DNA from: Rhizobium sp. BK399
GTDB lineage: Bacteria; Pseudomonadota; Alphaproteobacteria; Rhizobiales; Rhizobiaceae
DNA length: 64,000 nucleotides
Assembly (NCBI RefSeq): GCF_014194695.1
Contig: NZ_JACIAH010000009.1
Coordinates: forward strand, 1-64,000
Direction of reading: 5' to 3'
Shown: positions 45,038-54,100 of the stretch, one piece after another
Layout: each line of letters opens with the position of its first letter
Position numbering within the stretch: the first letter of the stretch is position 1
The notes under the pieces: generated by a model
Told to the model about the DNA's origin: nothing
What the model saw: the letters and a program-made list of their open reading frames with translations, nothing else
The model's database searches: none
Translations under genes and position numbers: made by a program

Positions 45038-45514
45038 CTACCCGATTTCCAGTTCCGTCTCGTCTTGTTGCTTGGAGCGTGTTGCAGTCAACTCACTGGT
45101 CGTCTGAACAAGCCTATCGGCGAGAACGCGCATCACGCCAACGCCCAGATGTGGGAAGTCGCTGAGCAGCTTCAGAAAGTTTTCCTTGCTGATGCGGAGC
45201 GCCTCGACATCGCTTGAGGCCTTGACGGTGGCCGTTCTTGGGGTGTCGCATAGGATCGAAATTTCGCCGACAATCGAGTTCGGTTCCACGTCGGCAACCC
45301 TTACGTCACCCGCTGGAGAATGCACAAAGACTTCCGCCTTTCCGGTGAGTATTACGAAAGCTGCGTCGCCCTGATCGCCTTGACGGCAAAGCGCTGTTCC
45401 AGATGGAAACTGCTTACGATCTGATGTGAAAGCTAGAAGCTTCAGCTTTGCGGGATCGATCGTCGAGAAGATCGGTACCCGTCGTAACATTTCTACTTCA
45501 TCACGCAAAAACAT
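45038..45514 (-). CDS. Cyclic-nucleotide-binding domain protein
   Basis: 158 residues from ATG 45514 with AGGAGG seven bases upstream; the longer frame has no such signal. It is a single cNMP-binding barrel with the phosphate-binding cassette GEISILCDTPRTATV and C-helices, but no DNA-binding HTH, so it is not a Crp. An ending of RSKQQDETELEIG is acidic and disordered. It may act as a small regulatory subunit sensing cAMP; a class III cyclase is encoded about 7 kb away. The partner is unknown. Confidence 0.82.
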   Translation of the reverse strand: MFLRDEVEMLRRVPIFSTIDPAKLKLLAFTSDRKQFPSGTALCRQGDQGDAAFVILTGKAEVFVHSPAGDVRVADVEPNSIVGEISILCDTPRTATVKASSDVEALRISKENFLKLLSDFPHLGVGVMRVLADRLVQTTSELTATRSKQQDETELEIG

Positions 45515-46248
45515 GGGGCCTCCTCTAGTCCTCCTGCTCTTCAGCATAGGAATATCGGGAGCCAATGCAAGTTGGGTGCCCCGCATCGGACTTCAGTCCC
45601 ATGGGCGAGCACCGGCTTCCATATCACGTTCGCACAGGCGACCACGGATCTTGTTCCGTTATCGACACGGCGACTGGATTTCCGGCCGAGATCGACGAGA
45701 ATATCGATCAAGCTGACGCGATCGTTTCGGTTGCTAGTGGCATCTGCGGCGCAGACATGCGGGTGGAACTGTCCAACGCCTGTAACGATCTGGCTAGATA
45801 CGACTTCCAGCTAAAGTCGACCTCAGATCTCGGCAGCTCGCATCCTTCAACACCATCGCCCGCTGGATCTCAGCCGAACACAACCGCGTCCAAGACGCTC
45901 GGAAACTCCACCGGCATCCCGTTGCCGATAACTTGACGGATGCGGCCGTGCGGCCGCCGCGAGGTCTTGCGTTATCTCGATTGCAGCAGAACGTTGGACA
46001 GGCCCTTTGGATATACTGGCCGAGATTGGGAAAAGACCCGCTTTCATGAAAGCCCCTGTTCAAGATATGCTAGACCGGCCAGGTTGGGACTTCCTTTTAT
46101 GCGCTGATGGCGGCAGCCGGGCGGCTCCTGGGAAGGAGAGTGGCAATCGAACCAGCTTAGGTCTTCCGAAGAGATCGCCTCCTCGGCAATACCCCCGATA
46201 ACCAACGTTACAAGGGGTGTTGCAGTCCTAAGGGCAGCGCTTATCTTG
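45515..46248. other. Gene-free stretch
   Basis: 734 bases. The longest open frame (45565-45936 forward) has no ribosome binding site and no similarity I recognise. Probably decayed DNA. Confidence 0.4.
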
Positions 46249-46740
46249 TCAGGCCGCCTTTGAATGCGTCGAGGTTTTGTTGATCGACGTTACCGCCAAG
46301 TTGGTAAGCTTGTTGTTCGTCGCCTTCTCCTGGTCGAGGATCTCGCTCAGAAGTTTGTGTGCCTCATCGTAACCGAGGTCCTTGGCCCATTCGCGCAGCG
46401 AGCCGTAGCGTGCGATCTCGTAGTGCTCGACGGCTTGGCAGGCGGCCAGAAGACCGGCGTCCAAAGCGGTACCTTCAGCCTTCATCAAACCGTCCGCCTC
46501 TTTGATAAGGCCTTCAATCGCGTCGCATTTTTCGCCAGATGCCGTCTTGCCAATAGACTTGAAGACCTGCTCCAGCTTTTTTATCTGATCTTTCGTCTCC
46601 GACAGGTGTTCCTCGGCCGCCTTTTTCAATTCAGCGCTTTTCGCTGCTTTGGCGACCTTTGGAAGCGCCTTTGTGATGGCGCTCTCAGCGAAATAGAGAT
46701 CCTGCAGCGTGTGCTCGAAAATTTCAGCGAGTGATTTCAT
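46249..46740 (-). CDS. DUF892 (YciF-type) ferritin-like stress protein
   Basis: 163 residues from ATG 46740 with CGGAGAG upstream. The whole protein is helical: SLAEIFEHTLQDLYFAESAI, then a conserved ELKKAAEEHLSETKDQIKKL and AACQAVEHYEIARYGSLREW. The Glu/His pairs in these helices are the likely di-metal site of the ferritin-like fold. Members are induced by osmotic, oxidative or other stress in rhizobia and enterobacteria; their exact activity is unclear. It is monocistronic. Confidence 0.9.
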   Translation of the reverse strand: MKSLAEIFEHTLQDLYFAESAITKALPKVAKAAKSAELKKAAEEHLSETKDQIKKLEQVFKSIGKTASGEKCDAIEGLIKEADGLMKAEGTALDAGLLAACQAVEHYEIARYGSLREWAKDLGYDEAHKLLSEILDQEKATNNKLTNLAVTSINKTSTHSKAA

Positions 46741-46953
46741 CAATGCTCTCCGTGCCATATGAAACGTAGGGGAGAAAGCCTCCAGCAGCCTATTCGTTCC
46801 AGCGCCATGCCTGACACGCGGACTTGCGGGACAACAACCGCACGGCGACCACAGACGGGCCGCCGTTACCGCTGGCCACACCCGCCACAGTTCTCTGACG
46901 GCATATTGAATGTTTGGCGCCTGTGCCCAATCTACAGTGAGATTGGAGGCCCA

Positions 46954-47334
46954 ATGTTCTACGTCACCCTGGCTTGTTGCGTCATTGCATGCGCTGTCTT
47001 CATTGGACGCTATTTTGCGGCCAGAACTCGCCTTGTTGAAAAGAAAATTGACGATGCCGTCGCTCGCAGCCTGCTCAAATCACCGCTTATGGTGGAACTG
47101 AGAGATCTAAGGGAATTCAACGGTGTTATGCGAAACCTGCTGATCGATCTGGTGGAGAATGAAGATCCGAGACAACAAAGCGTTGCCCGCCTGACGGCGA
47201 CAGACAGAAAGCGCCTCTCAAGTGACCGGGAGCAGAGACGGCGAGAGATCTATGGTGAAGCGGTTTTCATCCTTCAACAGGAGACGAAAACAAAGCTTTC
47301 GACCAAAGACCACAAGACCGCTGATCTCACCTGA
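46954..47334 (+). CDS. Small membrane-anchored hypothetical protein
   Basis: 126 residues from ATG 46954, chosen for GGAGGCCCA just upstream. One N-terminal membrane helix (FYVTLACCVIACAVFIGRYF) is followed by a charged, mostly helical cytoplasmic part. No family is recognised. It is transcribed away from the DUF892 gene across a 213-bp gap. Confidence 0.6.
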   Translation: MFYVTLACCVIACAVFIGRYFAARTRLVEKKIDDAVARSLLKSPLMVELRDLREFNGVMRNLLIDLVENEDPRQQSVARLTATDRKRLSSDREQRRREIYGEAVFILQQETKTKLSTKDHKTADLT

Positions 47335-47635
47335 TTCCTTGGGCCAATTTGCAATTGTTCTCGTAGCGGGACCATGGCCGGACGCATCTCACGCGGTACT
47401 CTGGTCAGGGGAACCCGCATTTCGATCTATGATGTTGTGACACCTATAGCGGCCGCCCATATTAGATTGGCAAACCTATGCCTCGCCTCTGAGGGAACAC
47501 TATTCCGTCATGACGGACGGGACGGTCCCTCGCCTCTCTATCGTAGCTTCGACGTGAATTGGGGAGTGTCCACGGGACGGAAACAGGCAATAGCCCCGTT
47601 TGGCCCATACATGTAAGCCAGGCAATTTCAGTCAG
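47335..47635. other. Gene-free stretch
   Basis: I see nothing recognisable. An 80-codon forward frame at 47374-47616 has no ribosome binding site or similarity. Confidence 0.4.
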
Positions 47636-47661
47636 GATCCGGCGGTGCGATCCGCCGGATC
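47636..47661 (-). terminator. Perfect 10-bp hairpin after the small membrane-protein gene
   Basis: GATCCGGCGG (47636-47645), a 6-base loop, and CCGCCGGATC (47652-47661), starting 15 bases beyond the stop of the gene at 47677. There is no T-run on the reverse strand and only CTTTA on the forward side, so terminator strength is uncertain. Confidence 0.55.
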
Positions 47662-47676
47662 TTTAGGCGCAGCCCC

Positions 47677-47931
47677 TTACTGGGGCGTCGTTGCAGGCGC
47701 GGTTGCAGGCTTGTCTGCCGATGTTGCGGGCTTGTCTGCAGATGGGGTTTCGACTGCCGGAACGTTGACATTGACGTCAGCGCCACCACCTTTGCCGCCG
47801 CCGATATCGATAACGCCGGTAAACATCAGCAAGCCGCCAATGACAACCACGGCAATAACAATGATGGCAACTGCCCATCCACCATTGCCACTTCCGCCTG
47901 TATTGATAACTGTTGGTCCACGATCAGCCAT
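47677..47931 (-). CDS. Small single-pass membrane protein with Ala/Pro-rich tail
   Basis: 84 residues from ATG 47931 with GGAGGAATT upstream. One helix (WAVAIIVIAVVVIGGLLMF) is followed by a Gly-rich hinge and a low-complexity tail containing two copies of SADKPAT. Similar short proteins are common in Rhizobiaceae without known function. Confidence 0.65.
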   Translation of the reverse strand: MADRGPTVINTGGSGNGGWAVAIIVIAVVVIGGLLMFTGVIDIGGGKGGGADVNVNVPAVETPSADKPATSADKPATAPATTPQ

Positions 47932-48302
47932 GTGGGAATTCCTCCGTAGTATCTGCGCAAAATCGTAAAGCGAATTGAATTTTCAACGAAAACCATTGCA
48001 CCGCGACCGCCGTGGTCGCCGACATATTAATTCGGAGGTTGGTTATTCGTTCCCCGTACGGGCCTTGGTCGGGTGCAACCTCAGACCAAGGTCCTACCTT
48101 TAAGGTCTCTTTCCGTCGTCTCTTACAACAGGGTGTCAAGATTGCGGATATCATTGGCACTGGAGGGCCGCTTCCGGCCGGCCCATTAGCCGCCCTTAAA
48201 TTGGACAGCAATCGGAGAAGCAACGGTGTTTAGCAATGTTCGCAATAGGGCCGATTACCGTCATGCAGAGAAGCGCCAACAGCGGTCACCCGGCCTCCGA
48301 CG
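47932..48302. other. Gene-free stretch
   Basis: Contains the promoter side of the small membrane-protein gene. Nothing else is recognised. Confidence 0.4.
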
Positions 48303-48434
48303 TTAGAGCCCACATACCGCCTCCACGACCTCACGCAGCGCAATCGGTTTTTGTAGACGAATAATATTCGCAAACTCATCAGGGATCACGTCCCGGTCAT
48401 ATCCCGTGATAAAGACCAGCGGTATGAAGGACAA
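48303..48434 (-). pseudogene. Response-regulator receiver, C-terminal fragment
   Basis: The reverse frame ends PLVFITGYDRDVIPDEFANI, then RLQKPIALREVVEAVCGL. This is the last third of a receiver domain, with the switch Thr (ITGYD) and conserved Lys-Pro. The phosphoacceptor half is absent, and upstream sequence in the frame is unrelated. It is a remnant of a single-domain regulator of the type common in rhizobia. Confidence 0.7.
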
Positions 48435-48546
48435 GGGACGCTCCGTTTTTGCGGGTATCATGCGTGACATCTGCGCCGAAAGGAAGCGGAAGCCGAACGG
48501 ATGAGAGCCGGTCACGCGCTCAAGCTGTTAAACCGTAGTATATGGC

Positions 48547-48630
48547 ATCATTACCATCAACGAGCGACGTATCATCCAGAGCGCCAATCCAGCCGTTGAG
48601 CAATTGTTCGGTTATGCGCTGCCCGATTGT
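48547..48630 (+). pseudogene. PAS-domain fragment
   Basis: The forward strand reads IITINERRIIQSANPAVEQL and FGYALPD, the conserved opening of a PAS domain as in FixL-like sensor kinases. Beyond Asp the sequence loses the pattern (CSPRSMKQ) and no kinase follows. Together with the receiver fragment it suggests a deleted sensor/regulator pair. Confidence 0.6.
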
Positions 48631-49159
48631 TCGCCGCGGTCGATGAAGCAGATTGTCTTGCTGAAGGATACCAGGATACGAATCAGGCGGCGCTTTTGCA
48701 TGCCATCGACCCGCCGCTCCAGGTCCGATATCCGTGTGTTATCCCCGCTGTCCTCGGCTGCAGACCTGCCAAAGGTAATGGCGGCAATGGAAAAGGGAAA
48801 AATGCGCAGCAAAGCCCAAGCCGCGCAGGTGAGGCGAGACGTATAAACATTACTGAAGATCCCCTGAAAACCGGCTACGACGACCGGCGCGATTTCCTCT
48901 TGCGTGGACCTCCTCAACCAGTCCGCAGACTTCAAAAATATACCCTTTGCAGTCAAGTGAAAGAGCGACCCAACGCAACCATACTTGCAGCGCGGCTTCG
49001 GACGAAATGAAGGATTTCCACGCAAATCGCCATTCTGGCCGGCCGTCGCACTCCGTAGTTTACGCGATACTACGAGAAAGACGCATGGGTTCACTGTAAG
49101 GTGTGAGTAGCGCGATCTGAGTGTTTCAGCCTGTTCTAACCGCCATAAAGGAAGTCCCG
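48631..49159. other. Degraded stretch upstream of the small membrane protein / HlyD pair
   Basis: Open frames on both strands overlap and show no family. The right end should carry the promoter for the gene at 49160. Confidence 0.4.
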
Positions 49160-49633
49160 ATGGCGCAAGATCTCCATCCGGCAGCTACCGAGCACTTGCC
49201 AATCTTCATCACGCCCCCCGGTCAGACCGACTACCTGTTCGTCGGCGTCGTTGTCTTCCTGATCCTGATGATCCTGATCGTCGGTAATCTCTACTTCCAG
49301 CTTCACGCTGTTCCCGAGCGCATGGCGCATCGCACCAGCAAGGTACAGATGGAAGTGGTCGCGGTCCTGGCGCTGATTTCGCTCTTCACGCACAACCACC
49401 TGTTCTGGATCGCGGGTTTGCTGCTCGCCTTCATACACATCCCCGACTTTTCGACGCCACTCTACTCGATCGCTCAATCGCTCGGCAAGCTTTCCGGCCG
49501 CACGGTTGAAACGACCGACGACCCCGCCCTGGTTCGTGACCAGCCGCCAAAATCCGAAGAAGCGCATGCGAAGCCTGAAGAGCCTGCCAAGAGCGAGCCC
49601 CAAGGCGAGGCGAAGGTATCGGCACATGTTTGA
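49160..49633 (+). CDS. Small two-helix membrane protein (DUF3302-like), partner of an HlyD protein
   Basis: 157 residues from ATG 49160 with AAGGAAG upstream. Two membrane helices (YLFVGVVVFLILMILIVGNL; VVAVLALISLFTHNHLFWIA) are followed by a Lys/Glu/Pro-rich tail (EEAHAKPEEPAKSEPQGEAK). The layout and its place just before an HlyD-type gene recall the YiaW/YibI (DUF3302) proteins paired with YiaV/YibH. Its stop codon overlaps the start of the next gene by 8 bases, so the two are coupled. Confidence 0.7.
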   Translation: MAQDLHPAATEHLPIFITPPGQTDYLFVGVVVFLILMILIVGNLYFQLHAVPERMAHRTSKVQMEVVAVLALISLFTHNHLFWIAGLLLAFIHIPDFSTPLYSIAQSLGKLSGRTVETTDDPALVRDQPPKSEEAHAKPEEPAKSEPQGEAKVSAHV

Positions 49634-50852
49634 ATTGATGCTTTGCTCGCTTCTCACAATCTTCCCGGACTACCTCTACCGGCGCTATGTCCAAGGAAAG
49701 CGAATTGGCTATGAGATCAACCTCTATACCATGTGGTACGAGTTGCGCTGGGGCATTTCAGCATGCCTCATGCTCACCATATCGCTGATCACGCTGATCT
49801 TCTATTTCCATCCCTCGACGAAAAACGTAACGGCGGTTTTCCGCACGGTGACGATCCTGCCGGAAACGGTCGGACGCGTCGATGAGGTCTTTGTCGGCCT
49901 CAATCAGAAAGTTGAAGCTGGCGCGCCGCTTTTCCGGCTGGATGATTCACAGCAAAGGGCAGCGCTTGAGACGGCGCGGCGGAAAATCGCGGAACTGGAT
50001 GCCGAAGCCAAGGTTGCGCAAACGGACTTGGTGACAGCAGACGGTCAGATCCAGGAAGCCCAAGGTGCGCTTCAGGTTGCGATCGACGAATATGAACTGA
50101 AGGCCCAGCTCCTGACCAGGGATGCTGTTGCCCGTCGCGAGGTCGATCGCCTCGCCAACACGGTCGAAAGCCGCAAGGGTGCGCTCAGTTCTGCAATCGC
50201 CAAAAAGGATACCCTCCAGGCCAAGATCGCAGACCTTCTGCCGTCACAGAAAGCGAGCGCGGAAGCGGCGCTTGCGCAGGCACAGGTGGAGTTGGACAAG
50301 ACACTGGTGCGTGCAGGGGTCGCTGGCACGGTTCAACAATTCACTCTGCGGCCGGGTGATGTCGTCAACACCATGATCAGACCCGCTGGCATTCTCGTGC
50401 CGGCAACAGCGGGCAAAGGCACGCTGATCGCAGGCTTTGGACAGATCGAAGCACAGGTCATGAAACAAGGGATGATCGCCGAGGCCACCTGCATCGGAAA
50501 GCCGTTCACTATCATTCCGCTCGTTGTGACCGAGGTGCAGGATGTCATCGCGGCAGGGCAGTTGCGAATTACGGATCAGCTTCTCGATGTTCAGCAACTG
50601 GCGCAGCCGGGAACGCTTACCGTCTTCCTGCAGCCGCTGTTCGAAGGCGGGCTGGATGACATTCCACCCGGCAGCAGCTGCATTGCCAACGCCTATACGA
50701 ATAACCACGACGCACTCGCCGACAAGAATATCGGCACCATGCAATGGATCTTCCTGCATGTGGTGGACACCGTCGGTCTCGTGCACGCGATGATCCTGCG
50801 CATCCAAGCCTTGCTCCTCCCTGTACAGACCCTGGTGTTTTCGGGGCATTGA
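49626..50852 (+). CDS. HlyD-family membrane-fusion protein (YibH/YiaV-like)
   Basis: 408 residues from ATG 49626. A helix at about residues 42-62 (GISACLMLTISLITLIFYFH) is followed by a biotin/lipoyl-like hairpin (PETVGRVDEVFVGLNQKVEA), a coiled coil to about 220, and the closing half VRAGVAGTVQQFTLRPGDVV. A second hydrophobic stretch near the C-terminus (WIFLHVVDTVGLVHAMILRI) is unusual for plain EmrA proteins and fits the YibH/YiaV type. No ABC or MFS pump gene follows, so the export partner is elsewhere or absent. Confidence 0.85.
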   Translation: MFELMLCSLLTIFPDYLYRRYVQGKRIGYEINLYTMWYELRWGISACLMLTISLITLIFYFHPSTKNVTAVFRTVTILPETVGRVDEVFVGLNQKVEAGAPLFRLDDSQQRAALETARRKIAELDAEAKVAQTDLVTADGQIQEAQGALQVAIDEYELKAQLLTRDAVARREVDRLANTVESRKGALSSAIAKKDTLQAKIADLLPSQKASAEAALAQAQVELDKTLVRAGVAGTVQQFTLRPGDVVNTMIRPAGILVPATAGKGTLIAGFGQIEAQVMKQGMIAEATCIGKPFTIIPLVVTEVQDVIAAGQLRITDQLLDVQQLAQPGTLTVFLQPLFEGGLDDIPPGSSCIANAYTNNHDALADKNIGTMQWIFLHVVDTVGLVHAMILRIQALLLPVQTLVFSGH

Positions 50853-51089
50853 TCGCGCGCCGGGGGTTTGACAATGGCGGCGACAGCTACGTCCTTAGCG
50901 GCACGGCTGGCCTGCTGGTGAAATTGCAATCGCAGCGGGGTCGGCCCCCGCGCAGGGATGCTGGCGATGGGCCGCCGGAAGCGAACATGGAGGTCGGGAC
51001 GACACGCAAATCCTACCCGTCGCGCCGAACTAAACTAAAGCGCGTCGCCCGTTTTTTGATTCAGGTTCTCGAATCGGATGATTTGTGCA

Positions 51090-51508
51090 CCACCTCAGCG
51101 TTACCAGGCAGCAACCGACATCAACGTCTCGCGCGTCGCCGTCGGCCAGCATATGCAGGCGCTTGAGAAGTTCCTGGGCACGATCCTGTTTGAGCGCCTG
51201 CAGCGGTCGGTGAAGATGACGCGAGTTGGCGAGCACCACCATCTTGCAATCTCGGGCGGGCCTTGCGTGCTACCACCAAAATCAGCAAGCGGTCGGAAAG
51301 CGATATCGTCAATGTTGGAACGGCGCAGGGCTTCATGACCTACTGGCTGGCACCGCGACTGGGTGAATTGCGGCCCATCGTCCGCCACGCGTTTCACCTG
51401 CTTCTGCCGAAGACAACACTGTCCTCGGTTGCGGTGCGCGCTTTTGCTGGTTGGATCAAGGCGTCGCTTGTGGCGCTGGGAGAGGACCACGACAAACCAG
51501 AGACTTGA
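51090..51508 (+). pseudogene. LysR-family regulator remnant (internal deletion)
   Basis: Three pieces in different frames follow LysR order: an HTH part (INVSRVAVGQHMQALEKFLG and TILFERLQRSVKMTRVGE), the domain linker RATTKISKRSESDIVNVGTA with QGFMTYWLAPRLGELR, and a C-terminal end (VAVRAFAGWIKASLVALGED). Most of the effector domain between the last two is deleted. The gene resembles GcvA-type regulators and is not functional. Confidence 0.75.
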
Positions 51509-51678
51509 GCGCTTCCCGGCACCTTAGATGATGTCCGCTTTGTGAGAAGCGGACTAGTTTCAATCCAATGCGGTTAGCAGCAATGTTATTGCTGGCTTAG
51601 CAACGCCAGCCGAGGCGTCGCCGCCTTTCTCGTCGGGCAGAGGTGTTTGCCCTTTTGTTCATTCATTGGAGAAAGCAA

Positions 51679-51990
51679 ATGTTGTCGGTTAAGCTGAAGG
51701 AAGAGTTTGCCCGCCTCTTTGACGAAAAACTTCCATCGAGTGAAGGTGACGCAGACGCATTTTTGGAAGTTGATAGCTTCCGAATGTTCGCCCCAACGGA
51801 AAAGGGCGATCTGGTCACCCGCCTTGCCCTCTCCAGCAGCGAGACGATCGATCTGTCGGTCAACCCTCTCTGTGCTGTGCGACTTGCAGCGACCATCCTC
51901 GATCTCGCTGCCAGGTCGGGTGACTTCGTGGTCGATCTCGCCCTTTTTGATGCCCAGACTGGCGAGCAGGTGGCACGACTGCGGCCTTGA
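51679..51990 (+). CDS. Small hypothetical protein
   Basis: 103 residues from ATG 51679 with TTGGAGAAAG upstream. It is soluble with an alternating helix/strand pattern (DADAFLEVDSFRMFAPTEKG, LVTRLALSSSETIDLSVNPL) and ends VVDLALFDAQTGEQVARLRP. No family recognised. It stands between a LysR relic and the cyclase gene. Confidence 0.55.
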   Translation: MLSVKLKEEFARLFDEKLPSSEGDADAFLEVDSFRMFAPTEKGDLVTRLALSSSETIDLSVNPLCAVRLAATILDLAARSGDFVVDLALFDAQTGEQVARLRP

Positions 51991-52237
51991 GTGAGATCAG
52001 CCAATCAACGGTCATCGGCCGCCAACGGCGGAAGAAAAACATCCTTCCATTGGTCCGCAGCAGATATTTCGCTTCGCGGATCCTGTTCCTGTTGAAGACG
52101 ACCCTCTCGTGAATCGTCGCCACATGACCGTCTCAGTGGTATCATGAGCCAGCACGGTCGCGGTGTCGGGCAGCCGGATGGTGCATGTCTTCAATCGCCT
52201 GGGCTTCATCCGGCCGATCTCCTGAGGGGAGACAGCC

Positions 52238-53995
52238 ATGGCAACTGCAAGAGCAGAGCGGCGGCTGGCCGCGATCGTGGCCGCTGACGTCGTCGGCTAT
52301 TCCCGCCTCGTCGAACATGACGAGGCCAGCACTTTGTCGGCCCTCAAGGTTCTGCGCCGGGAGGTGATCGATCCGCTGCTGGCCGAGCATCACGGCCGTA
52401 TTGTCAAGCTGATGGGCGACGGTGCGCTCGTGGAGTTCGGCTCAGTCGTCGATGCAGTCGGGTGCGCGGTTGCCATCCAGAAGGACGTTGCCGAGAACCA
52501 GGCCAATATCCCCACGGAGCGACGCATCATCTTCCGGATCGGCGTCAATCTCGGTGATGTGATCCACGAGGTTGATGGGGATCTCTACGGCGATGGCGTC
52601 AACATCGCCGCCCGTCTCCAGACCTTGGCGGATCCAGGCGGCATTTGCATTTCCGGCACGGCGTACGATCACCTCCAGGGCAAGCTTGACTGCGAATACG
52701 AGTACCTCGGCGAACGCGCGCTCAAGAACATGGAGCGGCCGGTGCGACTGTACCGTCCCCTTCTGGAAGGGACGACCGCACGAACGGCATCACCCAGCCC
52801 CGCACTTCCGGACCGACCATCCATTGCCGTGCTGCCCTTTAACGCCATGAGCGCCGAACCGGAGCAGAACTTCTTCAGCGATGGGCTCACCGAGGACATC
52901 ACCACCGCGCTATCCAGGCTCAAGGGCTTCTTCGTGATCGCCCGCAACACGATGTTCACCTACAAGGGAAAGCCCGTGGATGTGCGCGCCATCGGACGCG
53001 AGCTCGGGATCCGCTATGTTCTCGAAGGGAGTGTCCGCAAGTCCGGCAACCGCGTTAGGGTGACCGCGCAGCTTATCGATGCGGCCTCCGAAGCCCATCT
53101 GTGGGCCGAGAGGTACGACGGCGACCTCGGCGACATCTTCGTCATTCAGGACGAAATCACCGCAAGCGTCGTCGGCCGCATCGGACCCGAACTCTTAGCC
53201 GCAGAGCATGCCCGCGAAAGCCCCAAGCCCAATCATGGCCTGGATGCCTGGGAATGTGTCGTGCGGGCAGTGTTCCTGTGTTCCCAGTTGTCTGACGAGA
53301 GCAGCCGGAAGATGCTCCCCCTGCTCGATCGGGCAATCGGACTGGCTCCCGCTTATGCCCAGGCGCTCGCCATGAAAGGTTGGATTACGATATGGCGTGC
53401 GTTCCAAGGGTGGGAGGACATGGGATGCGCCCTGGCCCTTGCCAGGGATATCGTCCAACAAGCCATTGCCGCGGACGATAAGGAACCGTGGGTTTACCTT
53501 GCGCAGGCGATGATAGCCTTTGCGACGCGCGACAATGACCTGGCAACGGCAGCGATCAGCCAGGCTGTGGCGATCAACCCCAACTCCGCGTTCGCACATG
53601 GCCAGTTGGGACTTGCGCATGCCAATGGGGGCCGTGCGGCGGATGCCATTCCTTGCATCGACTATGCCCTCAGACTGAGCCCGCGGGAGGCGTTTCTCGG
53701 CGACTTTCAGTTTTACTACGCCATGGCTTACTTCCAGGGAGCGAATTACGAGCTTGGATTGAAGTACGCACGGGAGGCTCATCGCTTGCGGTCCGGCCAC
53801 GCGGTTCCGCTGGTCATCGGTACTGCCTGTGCCGGACTTCTGGACAATCAGGAGGCTGCCACGGACCTGCTCGGACAACTCAAGTGGTTGGTCCCTGACA
53901 TCTCACGGGACGCGATCGGAGCAACATCCTCGTTCGTCCGCGCCGAGGATCGGGCGCGCCTGATCGAGGGACTTGCCCGTGCCGGCCTGAATTGA
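52238..53995 (+). CDS. Class III adenylate/guanylate cyclase with TolB-like and TPR domains
   Basis: 585 residues, ATG 52238 after GAGGGGAG. Residues 1-170 are the cyclase domain: metal Asp17 in ADVVGYSRL, the second Asp in LMGDGALVEF, and the transition-state Asn/Arg in GDGVNIAARLQTL. From about 190 a FlgO/TolB-like domain follows (SIAVLPFNAMSAEPEQNFFS, DGLTEDITTALSRLKGF, GIRYVLEGSVRKSGNRVRVT). TPR-like helices fill 340-560. This layout is abundant in Rhizobiaceae, where many such cyclases coexist. It likely makes cAMP from a protein-sensed signal; a cNMP-binding protein is encoded 7 kb away. Confidence 0.92.
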   Translation: MATARAERRLAAIVAADVVGYSRLVEHDEASTLSALKVLRREVIDPLLAEHHGRIVKLMGDGALVEFGSVVDAVGCAVAIQKDVAENQANIPTERRIIFRIGVNLGDVIHEVDGDLYGDGVNIAARLQTLADPGGICISGTAYDHLQGKLDCEYEYLGERALKNMERPVRLYRPLLEGTTARTASPSPALPDRPSIAVLPFNAMSAEPEQNFFSDGLTEDITTALSRLKGFFVIARNTMFTYKGKPVDVRAIGRELGIRYVLEGSVRKSGNRVRVTAQLIDAASEAHLWAERYDGDLGDIFVIQDEITASVVGRIGPELLAAEHARESPKPNHGLDAWECVVRAVFLCSQLSDESSRKMLPLLDRAIGLAPAYAQALAMKGWITIWRAFQGWEDMGCALALARDIVQQAIAADDKEPWVYLAQAMIAFATRDNDLATAAISQAVAINPNSAFAHGQLGLAHANGGRAADAIPCIDYALRLSPREAFLGDFQFYYAMAYFQGANYELGLKYAREAHRLRSGHAVPLVIGTACAGLLDNQEAATDLLGQLKWLVPDISRDAIGATSSFVRAEDRARLIEGLARAGLN

Positions 53996-54100
53996 CAGGT
54001 TGGAGTAATTTCCGCTTTTGGGGAATGGGAAGATCGACAAGCCGGCGCCCACCGGCTGGGGGCAGAGGCGTCGTTCGCCAGGATGGCGCCAAGAAAGCCC

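Noticed and set aside
45565..45936. A 123-codon forward frame
   Set aside because: It has no ribosome binding site, no similarity, and overlapping frames of similar length nearby. It is treated as non-coding.
48612..49094. A 160-codon reverse frame
   Set aside because: It overlaps the PAS fragment region and several forward frames. It shows no domain pattern and no start signal.
51860..52239. Two overlapping reverse frames upstream of the cyclase gene
   Set aside because: They overlap the small gene at 51679-51990, which has a better ribosome binding site, and match nothing known.
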